Positions 49,896-61,053 of a DNA stretch of 64,000 nt are shown here, piece by piece. Made by a program: the position numbers and the translations under genes. Source of the DNA: Epiperipatus broadwayi (Eukaryota > Onychophora > Udeonychophora > Euonychophora > Peripatidae); the NCBI GenBank assembly GCA_028023455.1, contig JAQFVV010012420.1, positions 1,426,001 to 1,490,000 of the forward strand, in the 5' to 3' direction. Position 1 is the stretch's first letter; each line of letters begins with the position of its first letter. The notes under the pieces were generated by a model. It saw nothing but the letters and a program-made list of their open reading frames with translations. It was not told the origin of the DNA and did not search any database.

Positions 49896-49929
49896 AAAGA
49901 ATAATAATTTTTAAAATTGTTATAAGTAT

Positions 49930-50935
49930 AATCAAATGATATTCTTGTGAGCTATGATGGTATTTCATTCTTTACTAATATACCAATCAACAAGTATTAG
50001 ATACAGCTTCTAAACATTGCATTTTACAGTCATACTAATATCATTTTTGCTTACAATGGTCAATACTACAAACAAGGAATTGAAATGCAAATGTGATATC
50101 CCATCTTCAATGCTTTTCTCAATTTATTTATGGAAGAATTTGAAAGACAGGCTATAAACTCAGCATTATAGAAGCTACATACCCAGCTCAAGTATATTGA
50201 TAATACCTCAATTATTTGGTCACATGGGAAGAAAAGTTGAATTATTTCTTAATACATATTAATAGATTACATTTAACAATAACCACCTTAATGTTTTCTA
50301 TATATAGGAAGCTTATAAATATTAATAGATACTTAAAGGCATAATATTATTATCACTCTGCCCAAATATTCTCTGTACATAAATCACTTTTTACAAGGGC
50401 TTTCTTACTTTTAAATAAATCTATATTAAAAAATGAGATCAAACACATATGTGATGTTTTATTAATGAAAGGTTGCATTCACTATACACCAAAAAAAAAG
50501 AGAAACAAATGCTTCCACTAGACTATGCATTCCTTATATGAACCACAGATAAAATTGGATGGGTGCTGAAAAGCTATGACATCAAAACAACTTTCTTCTC
50601 TGGACAAAAAATTAAGTTTTCTATCCAAATCTAAAGATTTTATCCTTATGGAAGCTCAAGGAGTTTATGAAATACCCTGTGGCATCTGCTAGACCAATTA
50701 TATAGGGATTAGCAGACATTGTATAAGTACCAGAAGAAATGAACACATTAATGCAGTAAAAACTCTCAAACTTTCATGATTTACACATCAGTCATGACAT
50801 AGATTTCTCAAATATTAAAATCATATCAACATGTAACAAACATTATCAAAAAATATCGACGGAGGCTATAGAAATGTTAAAAAGACCAAACTGTATTAAC
50901 AAATATGACACTGCTATCAATATGGAAAAGTAATC
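49930..50935 (+). pseudogene. Decayed Penelope-like element (RT plus GIY-YIG nuclease)
   Basis: No long frame survives, but three-frame reading on the plus strand gives PLE motifs in the right order. SYDGISFFTNIPIN at 49950 corresponds to the RT block with the first catalytic Asp. Near 50030 there is a TF.YNGQYY.Q-like region, then a 'plate...ATYPAQV' block and NTSIIWSHGKKKL with the YVDD position lost. At 50660 GVYEIPCGIC precedes TNYIGIS (GIY-YIG) and TRRNEHINAVK. From about 50770 comes HDIDFSNIKII, YQKISTEAIEMLK and a terminal IN segment ending at a stop near 50932. Frameshifts and stops are numerous. The nuclease signature is the firmest part. Confidence 0.7.
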
Positions 50936-51027
50936 ACATGGTTGTTGTAGATATGGTTGCTCCCAAAAACATGATTTATAAAGCATCTTTTGTCTTCAAC
51001 AAATCATTATATTATTTATATATAAAA

Positions 51028-51782
51028 ATATATTAAACTTTTTTCATTCATTCAAGATAATGTTTTAATAATTAAATTGTTCAACATATTTATGCATTTA
51101 TATTATTTATATTTATTTTTAGACTAAGTTGAATTATTACTTAAAATATATCCCAATTTACTAAATATTAAGGAATTTCAATATTTCCCAAAAATTTTTT
51201 AAAAATTAGTATTCAAATATTTTATTGAGAATTATTTAGATTTTATACATATTTTAGATAAGGGATTAAGATGAAATTGTACAAAATAATTTATCTGTAG
51301 TCTTCCTGGTTTTAAGAGATTAAAGTAAGAATTGAAATGGTCACAATAGCATTGACACAATACTACACCCAATGAATATAGATGTATGTACTTTTAAAAC
51401 AATAATATATTAAACTTTTTTCATTCATTCAAGATAATGTTTTAATAATTAAATTGTTCAACATATTTATGCATTTATATTATTTATATTTATTTTTAGA
51501 CTAAGTTGAATTATTACTTAAAATATATCCCAATTTACTAAATATTAAGGAATTTCAATATTTCCCAAAAAATTTTTAAAAATTAGTATTCAAATATTTT
51601 ATTGAGAATTATTTAGATTTTATACATATTTTAGATAAGGGATTAAGATGAAATTGTACAAAATAATTTATCTGTAGTCTTCCTGGTTTTAAGAGATTAA
51701 AGTAAGAATTGAAATGGTCACAATAGCATTGACACAATACTACACCCAATGAATATAGATGTATGTACTTTTAAAACAATAA
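51028..51782. repeat. Near-identical tandem duplication, 377-bp unit
   Basis: The sequence from 'ttaaacttttttcattcattcaag' at 51033 recurs at 51410 and continues to 'acttttaaaacaata' with almost no differences; one is in an A/T homopolymer. The unit begins within about 100 bases of the end of the decayed PLE. Two copies with near-perfect identity inside otherwise decayed DNA indicate a recent duplication, or an assembly artefact. Confidence 0.9.
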
Positions 51783-51796
51783 GATATAGATTGAAA

Positions 51797-51871
51797 TTAT
51801 TATTATTATTATTATCATCATCATCATCATCATCATTATTATTATTATTACTACTACTACTACTACTACTT
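51797..51871. repeat. (TTA)n(TCA)n(TTA)n(CTA)n microsatellite, LINE 3' boundary
   Basis: Consecutive runs of TTA, TCA, TTA and CTA triplets. On the minus strand this is the tail directly after the 3' end of the LINE, reading TAG, TAA, TGA, TAA triplets. Confidence 0.95.
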
Positions 51872-52003
51872 TTCAAAGAACTTTATTAAGCAATCAAGGG
51901 TTACATAGCTTATTACATATAGTATGATACATGAATTTGATACATTTAGTATAGTAACAGTGGTATAATGACATGTACATAAGAGATATACAAAAAATAT
52001 AAA

Positions 52004-52280
52004 TGAGCATTAAAAAAAATTACTAAAACAAATGATATATATATATATATATACATGAGAAATTAATTGGACAATTAGTTACTTTTTAAATTAGAGTACA
52101 TAAAAATTATGCATGAGCATTAAAAATATTACTAAAAACAAAAATTATATATATATACAAGAGAGATTAAATGGACAGTCAGTTAAAAAAAAAATTACTA
52201 AAATATATATATATAAATAATATATATACATGAGAAATAATATGGACGGTCAGTTACTTCTTAAATTAGAGTACATCTAT
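52004..52280 (-). repeat. Three tandem units in the LINE 3' region
   Basis: On the plus strand 'gagcattaaaa..attactaaaa.aaa', a (TA)n run, 'aca.gagaaatta..tggac..tcagttac' and 'ttaaattagagtaca' repeat. Starts lie near 52004, 52108 and 52186. The first and last units include the 'tt.ttaaattagagtacat' block; the middle one is shorter. Variable 3' untranslated tandem repeats occur in many LINEs. Confidence 0.65.
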
Positions 52281-52384
52281 ACAGAAAAAAATATCTCAAA
52301 CTGGAGAAAAATTATGTAAGTTTATTCAGGTCTCTTTTTCATCATCTCACTGGGGTGACAAAAATGGGACATTATTACTTTGTG

Positions 52385-55300
52385 CTAAGATCTAAGGTTT
52401 TTATTCATTAAAGACCAAGTGTCTTGAAAGACTTTTTCTGATGTGATTTTTTTGTCTCTTTCTCTAATACTTTCCAATTTGATTGAAAAGGTGTTTGGGT
52501 GTCTTCTAGGGTTATTATTGTACATAAATGTACATCTGGTGCACCAAAGTGCATATAGAATAAAAGTGCTTGCCCGAATTTGTGCATATATACCCTTACT
52601 GAATGTTTTAAATAAATAGTGCATGTTGACATGCGTGTTATTAAATAGTCTAGGGATTGCTATCCGTATGTTGTCAAAGCATTGACAGTCAAAGAATAGA
52701 TGAGCTTGTGTTTCCATTTCTCTGCGACAAAGTGTGCATTGAGCATCTACTCTCTTGCACTGTCTTTTATATTTATAAAAATAAAGAGTAGGGAGGCATT
52801 CCAGATTTAGTTTAACTAAAAAGTCAAAGAATTTTGGCTCCAAGTTCCAAAACCTAAATTTTCTAATTATTTGATGGTTATTGAGATTTAAAATTGACTT
52901 ACACTCATCATTAATTGAATGTGGTTGGAGGAGTGAATGGACTTCCCAATATCTATATTTATTCAGGGGAGGGTGGAAATGGAGGTTATCAATGGAGAGC
53001 AAAGGGTCAATAAGGTTTTCCTAATAGCCTTTTAAAGGTGGTGGTCTATCAGTGGGTATAATTTTTAATGTAGGAGCAATTTGAGGGAATAATTTAGTAA
53101 TAGATGAGATGAGGTTTAGTGTTTTCTGTATTCTAAATGTGTTAACTGAATGGAGTCCCATCCCATTATGAATTAGTTGACACTGAAGTTTTCTGATCGA
53201 GATGGAAACAATACGTTGACCCCATAAAAGTTTTCTGAGCATTGAGTATATATATGTGCGAAAAGCTTTTATGTATATAACTACTGGAGTATAATATATA
53301 ATTCTTGTATTGATTAGCATGTTGAATAGTGATACTTTTGCGTAAACTGAGAGATAAGTTTTCATGAGTGAACTCGTTATATTTTCAATTTTTATTTTGA
53401 GTATGTTCTGGATTTTTACTCACATTGCTGCATTACTCAGATGGAATGGGAAACCCAAAAAAGGGGTAGGCTTTCCTTTAAAGAAAGGATGCTGGATAGG
53501 CTGTCCATTAAAAATTTTCCATGCACATGATTTATCAGCATTGAATTCAAGTTTATATTCCCTTGAATATTCTTCCAGTATTTGCAACAGCATTGGCAGA
53601 TATTTTTTATTTGGCAGGAACACCGTGATATCATCCATGAAGGCTAAGCATGGTATGTTGGTATTTATTCTCGAAATGTATATGCCAGGTATGCTTTTTT
53701 CAATTTTGTTCAAGAGTGAGTTTATATATGTTGTGAATAAGATGGCACTTAATGGAGATCCTTGTGGAATGGAGCAGTAAGGGTTGAAGGAAGGTGAGTA
53801 CTTTCCATTCATTGTAAGGTGTATTTCTCTATTAATCAAGAGGTTGGTAATGATGTATAGTATTGATCTAGGAATTGGTGTATCTACTAATACATCAATA
53901 AGTTTTCCAATTGGAACTGTGTCAAAGGCAGCTTTAATGTCTAATTGTACAGCTATTGGACTATGTTTTTTCCTGTTTCTTATGTCATCAATAATTGTTT
54001 TGAATAGGATGGCAGCTTGTCCGGTAGATGATCCTTTTTTTGCAAACTGCCATCTCGAGATCATTGGTAGGATATGAGGTTCAATTTTGTCTTTTATTAC
54101 AGATTCAAGGATTTTGATTCCAAGGGGGCTCATAGATATAGGCCGTATGTTTTTGACAGTCGAGATTTTTTCTGGTTTTTTGTGAAACGGGACTAGTAGT
54201 ATGGGATATAGGCCTTCAAAGAGATATAGTTCTTTTGCTAAAAAATTTGCCAATCTTGACAAGTATTTGGCAGTAAAGTGTCCAAGATGAGCATACACAA
54301 ATTTAGGTATACCATGTATTCCTGGGTGACAAGAGTCAGGTATATCTGCCATTTTCTTAATGAATTCTTCTGGAACAAATAAAATGTCATCTTCTGGTAT
54401 TCCAAAATAATGTGGCTTTGGATGAAATCTTTCACTACCTTGAAAGGCATTTTTAAAATGTAGATATAATGAGTTAAGAATGTTATTACCAGATACCACC
54501 TCATTTTGAATTTTAAGTGCACTAGGGACTCTAATTTTTGGGGGTTGACCCAATGCCCAGCGAATGTATTGTCTTGACCATGTATGAGGTTTGTTTAGAT
54601 ATATTTTTCTTTTTTTAATAGACAGATATTCTCCAAGTGTTTTGCATGTGGAAAAATAAGCTTTTCTCAGAGCAGCAATTCTAGGGTATTCATCAGCCTT
54701 CGATGTAGAGTAAATTATTCTCTTGTGCAGCTCATCAGCAAGTACTAGCAATTTTGTCGGTAGGGAAGAAATCCATGTAATATGGTTAATTGTGTGAGAG
54801 ACAATATTCACAAAAGCAATCCATGCTTGTGGAGGATCCAAGTCTAGCTTCATCATTTTGAAGATTGCTATGTAGATTTCAGAAAACAGAAATTCTGTGG
54901 TTCGATTTGGAAGTAAAATTCGGATTGTTTTATTAGTTGATAATTGTGTTTTATATGATAAGTCAATGTTTATGGTGACAAATAATGCTAGGTGGTCTGA
55001 TAGTGTTGAGTTATTGAAAGATATTTTAATCATATGATGAAGCATAGGAGAATAGAAGACCAAGTCAATCAGTGAAGAATGTCTACCATTGTTAAATGAT
55101 ACTGTATTATTTGGTAGACATCCTTCTCCACTCATCAGAGGAATTGTGAGTCTGTGAAGCCATTTCTTAATAAATTGCCCATAAGACATGTTGAAGTCCC
55201 CTAATAATAAACATGGATATGGTGATGATGCAAGGAGGGAGTTAATTGTCAATACTAGCCTATTTACTATTGTCGGTCCTGGTGGTATATATACAAAAAC

Positions 55301-55624
55301 TATGTTTAGAACTATGGCTTGATGATTTAATGTGATGATCATTATATGAGAGTCCATGTAAAGTATTCTAAATGATTCGAATGGGCATGTTTTATTGATA
55401 ATTGCACCCATGCCTGCTGATGGTGTAATGGATGTTCTTGAGAAAATAGAGAAACCATGATTATGTAAATAGTCTGATGGTTCTATACGTGAGCTGTCAT
55501 ATATTTTTGTTTCAAGCAAACCAAGTACTTGGGGTTGGGTAATACTAAGCCATTTAGAGAGGTCCATGACTTTTGCCACGGAGTTTAAACCCCTTACATT
55601 AAAAGCCCCAATTTTTACTTTCAT
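52385..55624 (-). pseudogene. LINE ORF2: endonuclease - reverse transcriptase - Cys-His domain, two in-frame stops
   Basis: One reading frame of 1079 codons plus stop, interrupted by TGA at 53420-53422 and TAG at 53021-53023. Endonuclease, residues 1-220: FNVRG (N9), LLETK (E38), LLGDFNM (D143, N145), LSDHLALF (D210, H211). RT, about 480-735: KNIRPISMSPLGIKILE, QFAKKGSSTGQA, QLDIKAAFDTVP (first catalytic Asp near 557), SIPQGSPLSAILF and LAFMDDITVF (F662-D665), so the catalytic box is FMDD rather than the usual FADD/YADD. The C-terminus has C963-x2-C966-x8-H975-x4-C980 followed by a basic region, like the zf-RVT type of motif in L1-like ORF2. All catalytic residues remain. Both stops could be single-base changes from Trp codons. 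As written the protein would end after residue 734, just past the RT. Confidence 0.85.
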
Positions 55625-55681
55625 ATTGATTTATAAGAAATTGTATACAATACTATGTCAAAAGCAAAATGGTTATGCATA

Positions 55682-57292
55682 CTACTCACCCTCCATCTCT
55701 TGACCATAATCCATGTCATTGGCAAAAGATCCTAACTCTGATAAATCATGCTGGCTCTGCATCTCAGGAGAGATTGAACAAGTTGCATTTTTGGAAGCTG
55801 GGTTTAGACCTTCATCGAGAACTGAGCAGGGTGTGATTTTGTTGGCTTCATTTATTAGATCATTCTCTAAGATATTTGCAATCTCATCATTGAGGTTTAA
55901 GTTGGCAATTTTTACTTTTTTGTACTGTATATGTAAGTTGATAGTTTCTTCTTCTTCACTGGAATCTTGTGATTGAGTCCCTTTTTTTGGTACACGCTTC
56001 TTGCATGGAGGCTGACCTGGTTTTCTCATTTCCGTGGTCCTGCTTGTGTTTATTTGTGACAAGCTTGGCACTGTTTCATCCATGATAAGCGTGGGTTTTT
56101 TATTTTTAATATAACTTTGTACTATTCCATCCATGATATTGGTGGATGTTTTATTTCTTATGACAGTGGTACTTGGATTTTCTGCGTCTTTTAGTATGTC
56201 ATCCATATCGACTTTAGTTGTATTTTCTGCTTCTAATTTACTTTCAAAGTTAATAAGTAAATCATTAGTTTCTTGCATATCTGTTTCACAGGTTGCATTG
56301 TCTTGTGTTTTATTCTCTGGGCAACTCGGTGTGTGTGTGTTTATCTTATTACAATGTATGCATCATATATTACTACAGCTGTTTGCCAAATGACCTCTTT
56401 GGCCACACTGGAAGCATTGAGGTTTTAATCCACGTATAATCAGAAGTAGGGTTGCTTCGTGATCAGTGATTTGCATAGGTATGTTTAGCGGTTCCACATT
56501 ATTATGCAATTTTACTTTGTACTCATAGTTATTGCTATAGACTGGGATGGGGGTATCTTTCCGGTAAATTGGTTGGAAGTGTATCACAGTTCCAAACGGT
56601 TCAATTAATCTTTTAAAATCATTGACAGTATAATTTAAAAAAGCATTTTTCAAGATGCCCGAAATAACATTCTGTCTATTCTGGTTTATTATTATAAGCG
56701 CGTAATTGCCGAGGGTTTTGATTTTTTTTAAAAAAAGATTTCTTTGCTCTGTATTAAAGAATTCTAGAATTAGATATCGAGAGTTGGGGTGATCTGCTAT
56801 TCGTAGAATACTATCCCATAAATTGTTGCAGGTAAGAGCTTCATATAATAATTCCTTAGGGAATTTATATAATGAGCAGTTCAGATCAGTAATTGCTATG
56901 ATGACAGACTGTTCTGTAAAGAAACGTTTAAAGGAAGCAAACAGGCCCTTTGGCACCGTATCATTAAAATTCTCCGAGATGTTTTGCAGTTGATCATCCG
57001 TCCACATAATTTGGGAGCTTACTTGGTTTTCTTCATTTGAGGTGGCTTTTAAATCCAATTCTGCTATATCCGCTGTCATTGTTTTCCTAAATCTCGGATT
57101 TGATTCTAATTTCTTATTTATAAAGAAAGCGTTTTTATTTGAAACTTTATCTTTAGCTAGCGATTTAGTAATGTCAGCATACGTGGGTGGATTTTCTCCA
57201 CGTGGCTTTGGACTAGTGGCGGCCATGTTAATATTATTGCCAGCCACCAACAGCAAAGGTGAATTAATTACAGATGTATACTCAATACACAC
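55682..57292 (-). pseudogene. LINE ORF1: RNA-binding protein with zinc knuckles, one in-frame TGA
   Basis: One frame of about 536 codons, split by TGA at 56363-56365. The likely start is the internal Met of MAATSPKPRGENPPTYADITK (residue 23) rather than the first ATG at 57292. Residues about 120-270 look like an RRM-like alpha/beta region. A CX2CX4HX4C zinc knuckle is at C293-C306 (CFQCGQRGHLANSC). Immediately after the stop comes a second Cys-rich unit, CIHCNKINTHTPSC (C-x2-C-x5-H-x3-C). The stop falls between the two knuckles, so it interrupts a domain. The C-terminal part is acidic and Ser/Asn-rich, with KKRVPKKGTQS as a basic patch. The role inferred from the family is binding the element's RNA. 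Confidence 0.8.
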
Positions 57293-57448
57293 AATATATA
57301 TATATATATATAAAAGTACTTGCCTTCATCTTATTCAGAAGTAAGTCACAATTTTGAAGGTTTAACTCCAGTAAAAATATGATTAATAAATGATAGTAGT
57401 TAGACATTCATTCACAATGATCAGAGCATACTCACGCATGCGCACTAT

Positions 57449-57529
57449 TATTATTATTATTATTATTATTATCATCATCATCATAATCATCATCATTATC
57501 ATTATTATTATTATTATGATGATGATGAA
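57449..57529. repeat. (TTA)n(TCA)n trinucleotide repeat, LINE 5' flank
   Basis: TTA, TCA, TTA and TGA triplet runs. On the minus strand this is (TAA/TGA)n directly upstream of the LINE 5' end. It is the same triplet type and strand orientation as the tail at 51.8 kb. Confidence 0.95.
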
Positions 57530-57633
57530 GAAATAATTTGAGTAAATAAACAAACTAAACTTGATACTGATATTTTTTATAAAAGCTTATACAAATGAGA
57601 TATTTATTTATATAGCACGATGTATATAAATTG

Positions 57634-57975
57634 TAATAAACTAAAGATCAGCATTTCAAGCTAATGTACATGCGCTTTTTTATGAATGTTAATAATAAAT
57701 GAATACTTTCATTTCCAACACAAGATAAAGTCTTTGCAAAAGAATAGAATGAATGGTGAAGAGTAATTTAAAGTGATTGGTTTATCTTCATGCTTTCATT
57801 TCCAGTGCTTATGATTTGCCCATATTTAAGCATTTGGGTTGAAAGAATAGGTTCATTCATTCTATTCTTTCGCAAAGACTTTATCTTGTGTTGGAAATGA
57901 AAGTATTCATTTATTATTAACATTTATAAAAAAGCGCATGTACATTAGCTTGAAATGCTGATCTTTAGTTTATTA
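57634..57975. repeat. Foldback element, ~122-bp near-perfect arms
   Basis: Arms 57634-57755 and 57854-57975 are reverse complements with only a few mismatches ('taataaactaaagatcagcatttcaagc', 'tgtacatgcgcttttt', 'ttccaacacaagataaagtctttgc'). The ~98-base loop is unique. There is no coding potential. The high arm identity suggests a recent or gene-converted element. Confidence 0.85.
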
Positions 57976-57979
57976 TAAA

Positions 57980-59495
57980 AGCTTATAGTTTTTTTTTTTA
58001 TATATGCACTGTCTTGACTTGGATTAAAAAATAAGTCTCATGGTTTTTGTTTTTGATATTATAATATATGTATATATTAGTAGCCAATGTAAAGAAGCTT
58101 TGGCAAAGTAACTATTGTTCTTTAATCATGGTTATAATGAGTTTAAATTTTAAATTAAAATTTGTTGTTGTCAATATTCAACTATATAAATGTACATGTT
58201 TAAGCTAGTTTATCTAATTACAAAAAATAAATATTGTTTAATCTATGTCATCAAATAATGTGTTATAGAACATTATAATAGTAATAATACTTCATTCATT
58301 TTTTTACATTGTTAGACAAATATAAAGTTGATTGTGAATAAATTGGTAACATAATCAGAGATAAAATGATAATGCTAATTAACATTTGATAGGGAACTAA
58401 AATATTTATAGGAATATTTAATTAAAAACAAAATATAAGAACATTTAGGAATTTATTGAGGGTAGAAGTGGATACTTCAACCATGTTTTGTTGGTTTTTT
58501 ACTAATAAATTATTTGATTTTTAATTAAAATACTTCCATTTTATTTCTTGATAGACAATACAAAAATACAAGTGAAGAATAGATATTAGCCACAAAAATA
58601 TTAATCAGAAGAGATTTATTTTTAATTGCAAAATATAATTAAAAACAGTGGTAGGATGCAAATGAGTAAAATTTTATTTTGTTTTCTAGGCAAAACAGAT
58701 AAGTCTTAGCTGATTACTTATTGATTTGAGTAATAGTTGGCAGCATGCTCCTTAAGTTAGAGTTAATTAGAGCATGGAGAAATAGTATTTAATTTTTCCA
58801 TATGTATTTTTAAAAATAAGAAGTAATTATTTAATTTTTTTTCTTTTTCATATGTTAAACATAAGTTTAATATTTAAAATATGTTATAGATTATAAAGGA
58901 TTGCAAAAAAAAAAAAGAGAAAGTATAAAATAAACAATTTTTTTTAAAATTTCTCTCATTATTAATTCATCTATTATTTTTGATTTTAATGTTAAAAAAA
59001 TACTGAGTAAAAAAAGTTTTCTCTTCCCTAAGTATTCATAAATTTTAACTTTAACTTATAAGAGTGATAAATAAATAAAGTTTCAAAAAAAAAAAAAAAG
59101 GAAAAAAAAGATAGTAACATTTTGTTAAATTTTTGTTTTAATTGATTAGAATTATTATTTCTTTTTTCTTTATCTCTCTTCAATAGAACAAACAGTGTTT
59201 ATCAAATCAGTGTAATTAACTTTTTTTTTTTTTTAGTATAGAAAAAAACTTTAATTGAAAAATAATTTCAAAATTATGATAGCAATTTTTTAAAATTAAA
59301 ATGTGGAAACAAGCACAGGGGATTTTTTTTTTGTTTGTAATAAAAAAGAGAAATAATTAAATGATTGTCTTTTGCAAAAATATATGTAATTGACCAGTGT
59401 TTTCTTTGGTCAGGTATAAGACAGGATTGTGATTGGTCAGTGAGGGTTGTTCCAAAATGGGGGGGGGGTAAGTTAATCAGAAGATCTAGGTGTCC
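57980..59495. other. AT-rich noncoding DNA
   Basis: No gene supported. Long A and T runs and a G homopolymer at 59458-59468. Confidence 0.6.
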
Positions 59496-59501
59496 TGTAA
59501 A

Positions 59502-59594
59502 AAGCAGTCATTTTTGACCCAGTTGTTGAAGAAGACAGTCAGTTCTAATCAAACTGTTAAGAAGAACAGTTATTTCTGATTCAGAAGCTAAAGA
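59502..59594 (+). repeat. Three ~31-bp diverged tandem units
   Basis: 'agcagtcatttttgacccag.tgttgaaga', 'agacagtcagttctaatcaaactgttaaga' and 'agaacagttatttctgattcagaagctaaaga' share a common pattern and follow each other directly. Confidence 0.45.
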
Positions 59595-59599
59595 AAAAA

Positions 59600-61050
59600 G
59601 CAGATGTAAAAAACTCTACTGTTTAAAAATGTATTCTACAATGAAAACCATGTGCTAAGTTTAGCTAAAAGCTGAACATCATCAATTTTCATGTAGCCTG
59701 ATCCATTGGAATAAAATATAAAGGAGAAGGAGATGCCCTTGAAGTTATCTGCAATCTTGTCTCCAACCAAGAGCCTGATAGGCTATATGTATTAGCCTGA
59801 TATGGCAATTTTATTTGAAAAAATGAATAATTTTTTTCTATTTGTTAACCTGAAAATATTTCATACCAAAAAGAAATTAATCATGTATATTGGGTAGAAT
59901 CCTTCAAGAAGAACACTTATCTGAAAAAACTGCAAATTATAACTGCAAAGAAGGACTCCAAAGATAAATAAAACCATGGTTAAAGGTATTTTTCATATGC
60001 ACAATGTGGTTTCATTTATAGTTAAAAATATTATTTTTAATAAAATAATAATTTTATTAAAGTAATAATTAATAATTTTGAATGCAAATGACAACAATGC
60101 AGTAAAACATAAAGAATCATGCTTTTCCATTTCTAGAAAATGGACTATATGAAGACATTGAATAAATTTGCATAAATTATTATCCAGTTGTTTAAAATCA
60201 CAACTCAAGCCAACCACTCCCAAGATAGTAGGCTATAAATATGGGGACTAAAGGTTCCTGAAAATGCTCAGCCTGATAATTCTCTTGATATGGAGCTTCA
60301 CTTATTTGTGTAACATGCAAATTTCACAGGTGAAGTAGAAACAAGGATTTTATTTCAATAATTTTATTAATATAATATTTTCTCGGAAACATGTTTTTAA
60401 ATCCATTTGATTTTTGTCTTCAAAATTATAAAAAAGGGGTTCTAAAAATAATTTAAATTTCATTAACTTATATTTAACTTTTTCTTTTCTTTGATTTTGC
60501 CTCCAGAATGTAACAAAAGATTAATTAAACTAATTTAAAGTTTTATTTCTGATTATGAAAAAGTTGGTTTTCTATCTTTTGTTATATAAAGAAATAAATC
60601 AATGAAAGCAAATGCTAATTAATTTAATAAATAAAAATCAACTGGTTAATTATAATTTTTATGAAACTATATTTTATGAAGAAATGAATGTTTGAATGTT
60701 AATATTATCATGACATTTTTTTATTTTTAATTATTAATCAGTTAGTTTATTTTATACTTGTTTAAAAATATTCTAGTGTTAAAGCCTTTATCTCTCCAAC
60801 TATCAGTTAAATGAATTAATAGTGTGCATGACTTGATTTTAATACAACTTAGAATTTGAGAGATTATTTTAAAATTATCCCAGTAAAACTATTTTAAAGT
60901 AAATTAGAATAAGCTGTTACATTTATGTATCACTTATTTATAGTAACAGTTTATAGAGTTCTTGCTTCCTGAGCTAGTTCATAGCATAATGATTAGTTTT
61001 ATTGATGTAAGGGTTTTTGTTGGTGTTGGACATTCAGATTATAACCATGG
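59600..61050. other. AT-rich noncoding DNA upstream of a PLE
   Basis: No gene recognised. The 76-codon minus frame at 59993-60223 has no domain. The 5' junction of the PLE lies somewhere before 61130, and I cannot place it exactly. Confidence 0.5.
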
Positions 61051-61053
61051 ATC

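Larger units (their letters stand above)
51872..57447 (-). mobile_element. Two-ORF APE-type LINE, ~5.5 kb, apparently full length
   Basis: A minus-strand element. Its 5' region (57447 to about 57230) is followed by ORF1 (57292-55682), a 57-base gap with several stops, ORF2 (55624-52385) and a ~510-base 3' region. The last part includes AATAAA (minus strand near 51883-51890). It then passes directly into triplet repeats. ORF1 has zinc knuckles; ORF2 has APE endonuclease, RT and a C-terminal Cys-His motif. This is the general L1/Tx1-like layout, but I could not assign a clade. I see no frameshift, only three in-frame stops, so the insertion is probably fairly young. Confidence 0.85.

Noticed and set aside
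52385-57292. Alternative genetic code (UGA read as Trp) to explain the in-frame TGAs
   Set aside because: One of the three breaks is TAG, TGG is used normally for Trp in the same ORFs, and the other elements end at TGA and show ordinary decay.
53364-57344. Plus-strand frames over the LINE (53364-53780, 53784-54077, 55713-55976, 56133-56393, 57042-57344)
   Set aside because: Antisense shadows of ORF1 and ORF2.
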